Shown here: positions 60,773-64,000 of the stretch, piece by piece
Layout: each line of letters starts with the position of its first letter
Position numbering within the stretch: position 1 is the stretch's first letter
Assembly (NCBI GenBank): GCA_036557365.1
Contig: DATBHR010000098.1
Location: 537,505-601,504 of the forward strand
Direction: 5' to 3'
DNA length: 64,000 bases
From: DATKHR01 sp036557365
Lineage (GTDB): Bacteria; Acidobacteriota; Vicinamibacteria; Vicinamibacterales; CAVVIG01
The notes under the pieces: generated by a model
What the model saw: the letters and a program-made list of their open reading frames with translations, nothing else
The model's database searches: none
Told to the model about the DNA's origin: nothing
Translations under genes and position numbers: made by a program

Positions 60773-62350
60773 CAGTCTGCGAGCGATCGCCCTGGCGGCG
60801 AGCGCCCCTGACCGTCCCGTCAATCCATTGCCAGGGTGCGCGCCGGACCCGCAGAGATACAGTCCGCTGACGGGTGTTTCGTAGCGCGCCCAGCCGAGCA
60901 GGGGACGCGTGACGAACAGCTGATCGAGCGCCAGCTCGCCGTGGAAGATGTGCCCGCCGGTGAGACCTCCAAGGCGTTCCAGATCGAGCGGCGTGATGGT
61001 CTGACGCGCGACGACAGACGACGAAAACCCCGGCGCGTGACGTTCGATCGCGGCGGTCGTCACGTCGGCGAGGCGGCTGCGTTCCTCGTCCCACGTGGTG
61101 CCGCGCAGGTGATACGGCGCGTACTGAACGTAGGTCGAGACGACATGCTTGCCGTCCGGGGCGAGGGACGGATCCGCAATCGAAGGAATCGCGATCTCGA
61201 TCCACGGATCGTCCGAGAGCCGTCCGTACTTGGCCGCGTCGAAGGCCTTCTCGATGAAATCGATTTCGGCGCCGAGACGCACGCGACCCGAGAGCGCGGC
61301 AGCCCGTTCGCCGTTGGAGCGCGCGGCGAGGCTCGCGAACTGGGGAACGCGGTCAATCGCGAAGTTCACCTTGGCGAGGGTCCCGTGCGCGCGGATGTTC
61401 CGCACTCGCTGGACGAATTCGGGGTCGAGGTGCATGGGATCGAGCAGGCCCAGGAACGTCCGCTTGGGATCCAGATTCGACGCGACGGCCCGCGCCGGCA
61501 GTTCGTCCCCGCCTGCGAGCACGACACTCGTCGCCGCTCCGCCGGAGACGTTGACGCGCACAACCTCGGCGCCGGTCCGGACGTCCACGCCGGCGTCACG
61601 CGCGGCCGCGAGCAGCGCATCCGTCACCGCGCCGATCCCGCCGCGAGCGAACCAGCCGGAGGCGACAGGATGACCCTCGGTGGCGCCGAGCCACAGCAGG
61701 ACGGCGGCGCTTCCGGCCGACCAGGGTCCGAGGAACGAGCCGAGGATGCCGTTCGCGGCGACCGTCGCTCGAAGCGGCTCGGTTGCGAACCACTCGCTCA
61801 CGAGGTCGGCGACCGCCATCGGCATCCAGCGGAGAAGCCGGAACGCGTCGGCCTTCGGCAGGGCGCGGAAGGCCCGGCCCGCCTTTATCAGCTCGATGAG
61901 ATCGCCGGCGGACGGTCCGTCGATCGAGGGCGGCTGCGCCTGGGCGACGGTCCGCAGCACCTGGCTGATGCGCGCGAAGCTCGCGAGAAAGGGCGCGTAC
62001 TTTTCGGCGTCGGCGGCCGAGAAGGGGCCGATCTCCTGCGCCGCGCGGCCTGCGTCGCCCCATAGCACGAGCGCGCGGCCGTTCGTCGACGGCGAACACG
62101 CCAGCGCGTCAGGACGGACGATCGCCAGTCCGCGTGCGTCGAGTGCCAGCGCCCGCACGATCGCCGGATCGATCGACGCCGCATGTGCGAGCGTCGGGCA
62201 GCGGAAGCCGGGCGCGATCTCGTCGGTCCTGGCGGCTCCGCCGGCGCGGTCGGCGCGCTCGAGCACGATCACCTTGAGGCCCGTTTTGGCAAGGAACGTC
62301 GCAGCGACCAGGCCGTTGTGGCCGCCGCCGATCACGATTACGTCAGTCAT
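60761..62350 (-). CDS. Phytoene-desaturase-like (PYROXD2-type) FAD-dependent oxidoreductase
   Basis: From ATG 62350 the 529-residue protein begins MTDVIVIGGGHNGLVAATFL (GxGxxG at residues 8-13), then LERADRAGGAARTDEI. The CrtI-like second motif and the C-terminal FAD-binding GLYLCGSGAHPGNGLTGRSG are present. The middle region FRLLRWMPMAVADLVSEWF and GPWSAGSAAVLLWLG fits the PYROXD2 branch rather than true carotenoid desaturases. No carotenoid gene is nearby. The substrate is unknown. An 18-bp palindrome and the sigma-54 promoter of the Tad genes lie in the divergent spacer. Confidence 0.85.
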   Translation of the reverse strand: MTDVIVIGGGHNGLVAATFLAKTGLKVIVLERADRAGGAARTDEIAPGFRCPTLAHAASIDPAIVRALALDARGLAIVRPDALACSPSTNGRALVLWGDAGRAAQEIGPFSAADAEKYAPFLASFARISQVLRTVAQAQPPSIDGPSAGDLIELIKAGRAFRALPKADAFRLLRWMPMAVADLVSEWFATEPLRATVAANGILGSFLGPWSAGSAAVLLWLGATEGHPVASGWFARGGIGAVTDALLAAARDAGVDVRTGAEVVRVNVSGGAATSVVLAGGDELPARAVASNLDPKRTFLGLLDPMHLDPEFVQRVRNIRAHGTLAKVNFAIDRVPQFASLAARSNGERAAALSGRVRLGAEIDFIEKAFDAAKYGRLSDDPWIEIAIPSIADPSLAPDGKHVVSTYVQYAPYHLRGTTWDEERSRLADVTTAAIERHAPGFSSSVVARQTITPLDLERLGGLTGGHIFHGELALDQLFVTRPLLGWARYETPVSGLYLCGSGAHPGNGLTGRSGALAARAIARRLNVS

Positions 62351-62419
62351 GGGCGCCTGTTGGGCCCGGACGGCATGGTAAGCACGATTGCACTTTCTTC
62401 TCTCCCCATCGATGGCCCG

Positions 62420-62437
62420 GAAACGCGTACGCGTTTC
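62420..62437. promoter_or_regulatory. 18-bp perfect palindrome, candidate activator or operator site
   Basis: GAAACGCGTACGCGTTTC is its own reverse complement over 18 bp. It stands about 155 nt upstream of the sigma-54 promoter, a usual place for an enhancer-binding protein, and 70 nt upstream of the divergent oxidoreductase start. The binding protein is unknown. Confidence 0.55.
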
Positions 62438-62591
62438 TTCTCGGGCGCGCTGCTTGACCGGCTCGCCCGGGCGTCGGGGCGGCAAAGTCGCTGACAGACG
62501 CTCACTTACCGATCGTCAGTGGTCTGTGGACCGCGGCGGAGGTCCGTTCAGATCCGTGTGAACCGGGCGCAGTTTGTAAGTACGCACACTC

Positions 62592-62607
62592 TGGCACAGG
62601 GGCTGCA
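62592..62607 (+). promoter_or_regulatory. Sigma-54 (-24/-12) promoter of the Tad-like genes
   Basis: The site is TGGCACAGGGGCTGCA. GG and GC have the exact 10-nt spacing. The -24 half TGGCAC is perfect, and the -12 half CTGCA differs from TTGCA only by the weak first base. Transcription would begin near 62618. Confidence 0.72.
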
Positions 62608-62658
62608 CCCGCCTCGGCAGATCTCTCGGATTCGACCGCTTTCGAACAGGAAGCATAT

Positions 62659-63147
62659 ATGAGGCGCACCATTTCACGTCGTCTGATCGGCCTGCTCAGG
62701 GACTGCGCGGGCACGAACATGATCGAAGCCGCGATCGTCACGCCGCTGCTCCTGCTGCTGACGTTTTCGGTCGTGGACTTCGCGTCGCTCTTCTACGTCT
62801 ATCTTTCGCTCGAGAACGGCGTCAGTCAGGCCACGCGGTTTGCCGTCACCGGCCAGACGATGACCGATCCGGGCGATCCGTCCGCGCAGCTGAATCGCGC
62901 TGAATCGATCAAGCTGGCCATGCGCCAGGCGACTCCCACGATCACGCTCAACGATTCCGCGTTCAGCTTCAGCCACATGTCGCCGCCCGCAGGCGCGTGG
63001 ACGGCGGGTGTCGGCGGTCCGAACGACATCGAAAAGGTCACGGTGGATCTCGACTGGGATCTCATGACGCCGCTCATCCGGCCGTTTTTCACCGGCGGCA
63101 AGATTCATTTCACCGTCGCGTCCGCAATGAAGAACGAGAGCTACTGA
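62659..63147 (+). CDS. TadE/TadG-like pilus-assembly pseudopilin
   Basis: The 162-residue protein has a basic N-terminus and the typical TadE segment: NMIEAAIVTPLLLLLTFSVVDF as membrane helix (residues 20-43), then SLFYVYLSLENGVSQATRFAV. The conserved Glu soon after the helix start and the small soluble domain fit TadE minor pseudopilins of Flp/Tad systems. The ribosome site is AGGAAG. A sigma-54 promoter lies 52-67 nt upstream of the start. It is followed after 1 nt by a second gene of the family. Confidence 0.85.
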   Translation: MRRTISRRLIGLLRDCAGTNMIEAAIVTPLLLLLTFSVVDFASLFYVYLSLENGVSQATRFAVTGQTMTDPGDPSAQLNRAESIKLAMRQATPTITLNDSAFSFSHMSPPAGAWTAGVGGPNDIEKVTVDLDWDLMTPLIRPFFTGGKIHFTVASAMKNESY

Positions 63148-63148
63148 C

Positions 63149-63766
63149 ATGATATTCCGACACCTTCGGTCCGCGCGCGGCCGTCGCGGCCTGCGCGACG
63201 CGTCGGGGCAGAGCATGATCGAAATGGCGATGATCATGCCGCTCCTCGTCACGATTGCGCTGGGCATCATCGAGCTGAGCTACGCGCTGCTCGACCAGCA
63301 CGTCGTCACCAAGATGTCGCGCGAAGGCGCGAATCTCATCTCGCGCGACTCGTCGCCCGCCTTCGCGGCGCAGGCGCTCCAGTCGATGCGGACCGGCAAC
63401 GTCGACTTCGCGAGCACAGCGAAGGTTATCTTCACGGTCGTCAAGCGTCCGTCGACGACCGGCGCGCCGAACTACGACATCCCGATCGTCTACTCCCGCT
63501 ATACCTACGGCGCGAGCGTCGGATCGGGCAGCGCGATTACATGCAGCGCGTGTTCGGGCAACCTCGGAACGGCGCCGGACTACATCGCGCCGAATTCCGA
63601 CAACAACACCGCATTGCGCGTGACCGGGGGCGTGCCCGCCAACTCGCTCTCAACCGGCGGCTCGCTCTACATCACGGAGATTTACAGCAGCCATCCGCTG
63701 ATTACGCCGTTCGATCGGTTCGGCATCCCCGTGCCCACGTCGCTGTACTCGATTGCTTATTTCTAA
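63149..63766 (+). CDS. TadE-like pseudopilin, second gene
   Basis: The 205-residue protein repeats the pattern GQSMIEMAMIMPLLVTIALG with a hydrophobic helix at residues 23-45 and a following ELSYALLDQHVVTKMSREGA. The soluble part is longer and contains CSACSGN, a possible disulfide-bonded loop. It starts 1 nt after the previous stop, so translation is coupled. Confidence 0.83.
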   Translation: MIFRHLRSARGRRGLRDASGQSMIEMAMIMPLLVTIALGIIELSYALLDQHVVTKMSREGANLISRDSSPAFAAQALQSMRTGNVDFASTAKVIFTVVKRPSTTGAPNYDIPIVYSRYTYGASVGSGSAITCSACSGNLGTAPDYIAPNSDNNTALRVTGGVPANSLSTGGSLYITEIYSSHPLITPFDRFGIPVPTSLYSIAYF

Positions 63767-63782
63767 GTTGAAGGTTCCGAAC

Positions 63783-64000
63783 ATGACCAGACAGCGTACG
63801 ATTCTTCGAAACCAGAAAGGCGTCGCGCTGATTTACATGGCCGTCACGCTGACGGTCCTGCTGCTCTTCACGGGCCTGGCGCTCGACGGCGGCCGAGGGT
63901 ATGTCGTCAAGGCGCAGCTGACGAAAGCCGTGGACGGCGCCGCGCTCGGCGCCGCGCGCGAGCTGAACAGCGGCACGCCGTGTCTGAAAGCCGAACAGGT
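63783..64000 (+). CDS. TadG-like (putative Flp pilus-assembly TadE/G) protein, 5' part only
   Basis: The window ends after 72 codons. The visible part starts MTRQRTILRNQKGVALIYMA, continues with the membrane helix VTLTVLLLFTGLALDGGR (residues about 21-38), and then VVKAQLTKAVDGAALGAARE. This is the usual N-terminus of TadG-like proteins that carry a von Willebrand factor domain further on. A GAAGG ribosome site precedes the ATG. It is the third gene of the same operon. Confidence 0.8.
   Translation, partial: MTRQRTILRNQKGVALIYMAVTLTVLLLFTGLALDGGRGYVVKAQLTKAVDGAALGAARELNSGTPCLKAEQ

Larger units (their letters stand above)
62351..62658. other. 308-nt divergent spacer with regulatory sites for the Tad-like genes
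   Basis: No gene is seen in this spacer. It holds an 18-bp perfect palindrome (62420-62437) and a sigma-54 type promoter (62592-62607), followed by a leader of about 40 nt with an AGGAAG ribosome site before ATG 62659. Confidence 0.6.

Noticed and set aside
60761..62350. Carotenoid (phytoene) desaturase
   Set aside because: The FAD motifs fit, but the middle region is PYROXD2-like and no carotenoid gene is nearby.
1..64000. tRNA, rRNA, prophage, integrase or IS transposase
   Set aside because: I looked for these on both strands and saw no convincing candidate. Small RNAs cannot be excluded by eye.

Overview
The window is high-GC bacterial chromosome, dense with protein-coding genes on both strands. 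No rRNA, tRNA, phage, IS transposase or CRISPR locus was recognised. The gene content points to an Acidobacteriota genome, most likely of the Vicinamibacteria type; this is an inference from families, not from a marker gene. The supporting families are outer-membrane receptors with an N-terminal carboxypeptidase-regulatory-like domain, a winged-helix/TM/beta-propeller regulator, a DUF1800-DUF1501 pair, large M14 carboxypeptidases and many exported S9, M20 and M28 peptidases.

Layout. 1-2234 (-) is a TonB-dependent-receptor-like protein with a good sigma-54 type promoter. 2417-7333 (+) is a tightly overlapped four-gene run: DUF1223, FAD amine-oxidase-like, PLP amino-acid decarboxylase, RNB ribonuclease. 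It faces an APC permease (7488-9002, -). 9110-11281 is a winged-helix regulator with a beta-propeller. 11314-16176 (-) holds an S9 peptidase, Ku, and two paralogous exported proteins of unknown function. 16270-17906 holds DUF3500 and a frameshifted four-helix-bundle (23S-IVS type) gene. 17982-22369 (-) is a P1 peptidase, sodium symporter, SDR and malate/tartrate-type dehydrogenase group. 22444-36967 (+) is a long peptide-use region: TonB-type receptor, M20, M28, class III aminotransferase, exported VOC protein, gamma-glutamyltransferase, M28-like and CocE hydrolase. 36987-41333 holds small envelope, phosphatase and unknown genes. 41436-46378 holds an M14 peptidase, an NADP-reductase-like protein and ThiO, leading into a pterin dehydratase and a MerR regulator. 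47460-48926 (-) is a lone bacterial-microcompartment shell gene next to a D-threonine-aldolase-family enzyme. 49028-51740 (-) is DUF1800-DUF1501. 51807-60742 holds GNAT, two regulatory-like-domain proteins, a second M14 and an M20 amidohydrolase. 60761-62350 (-) is a phytoene-desaturase-like oxidoreductase. 62659 to the end is a TadE/TadG-like trio behind a sigma-54 promoter and an 18-bp perfect palindrome.

Function. About ten peptidase-type genes plus receptors, transporters, an aminotransferase, a decarboxylase and amine oxidases suggest a cell that lives largely on peptides and amino acids.

The most unusual signal is a set of about a dozen low-complexity arrays at gene borders, built of 7-, 8-, 13/14- or 17-nt units. 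Each locus has its own unit. Several occur as two complementary arms, and one pair brackets the four-helix-bundle gene, the same architecture as the intervening sequences of some 23S rRNAs. Several arrays match the end of the gene next to them, supply non-ATG start codons or protein tails, and one lies in frame inside an M14 peptidase. I treat this as the best candidate for an undescribed element.
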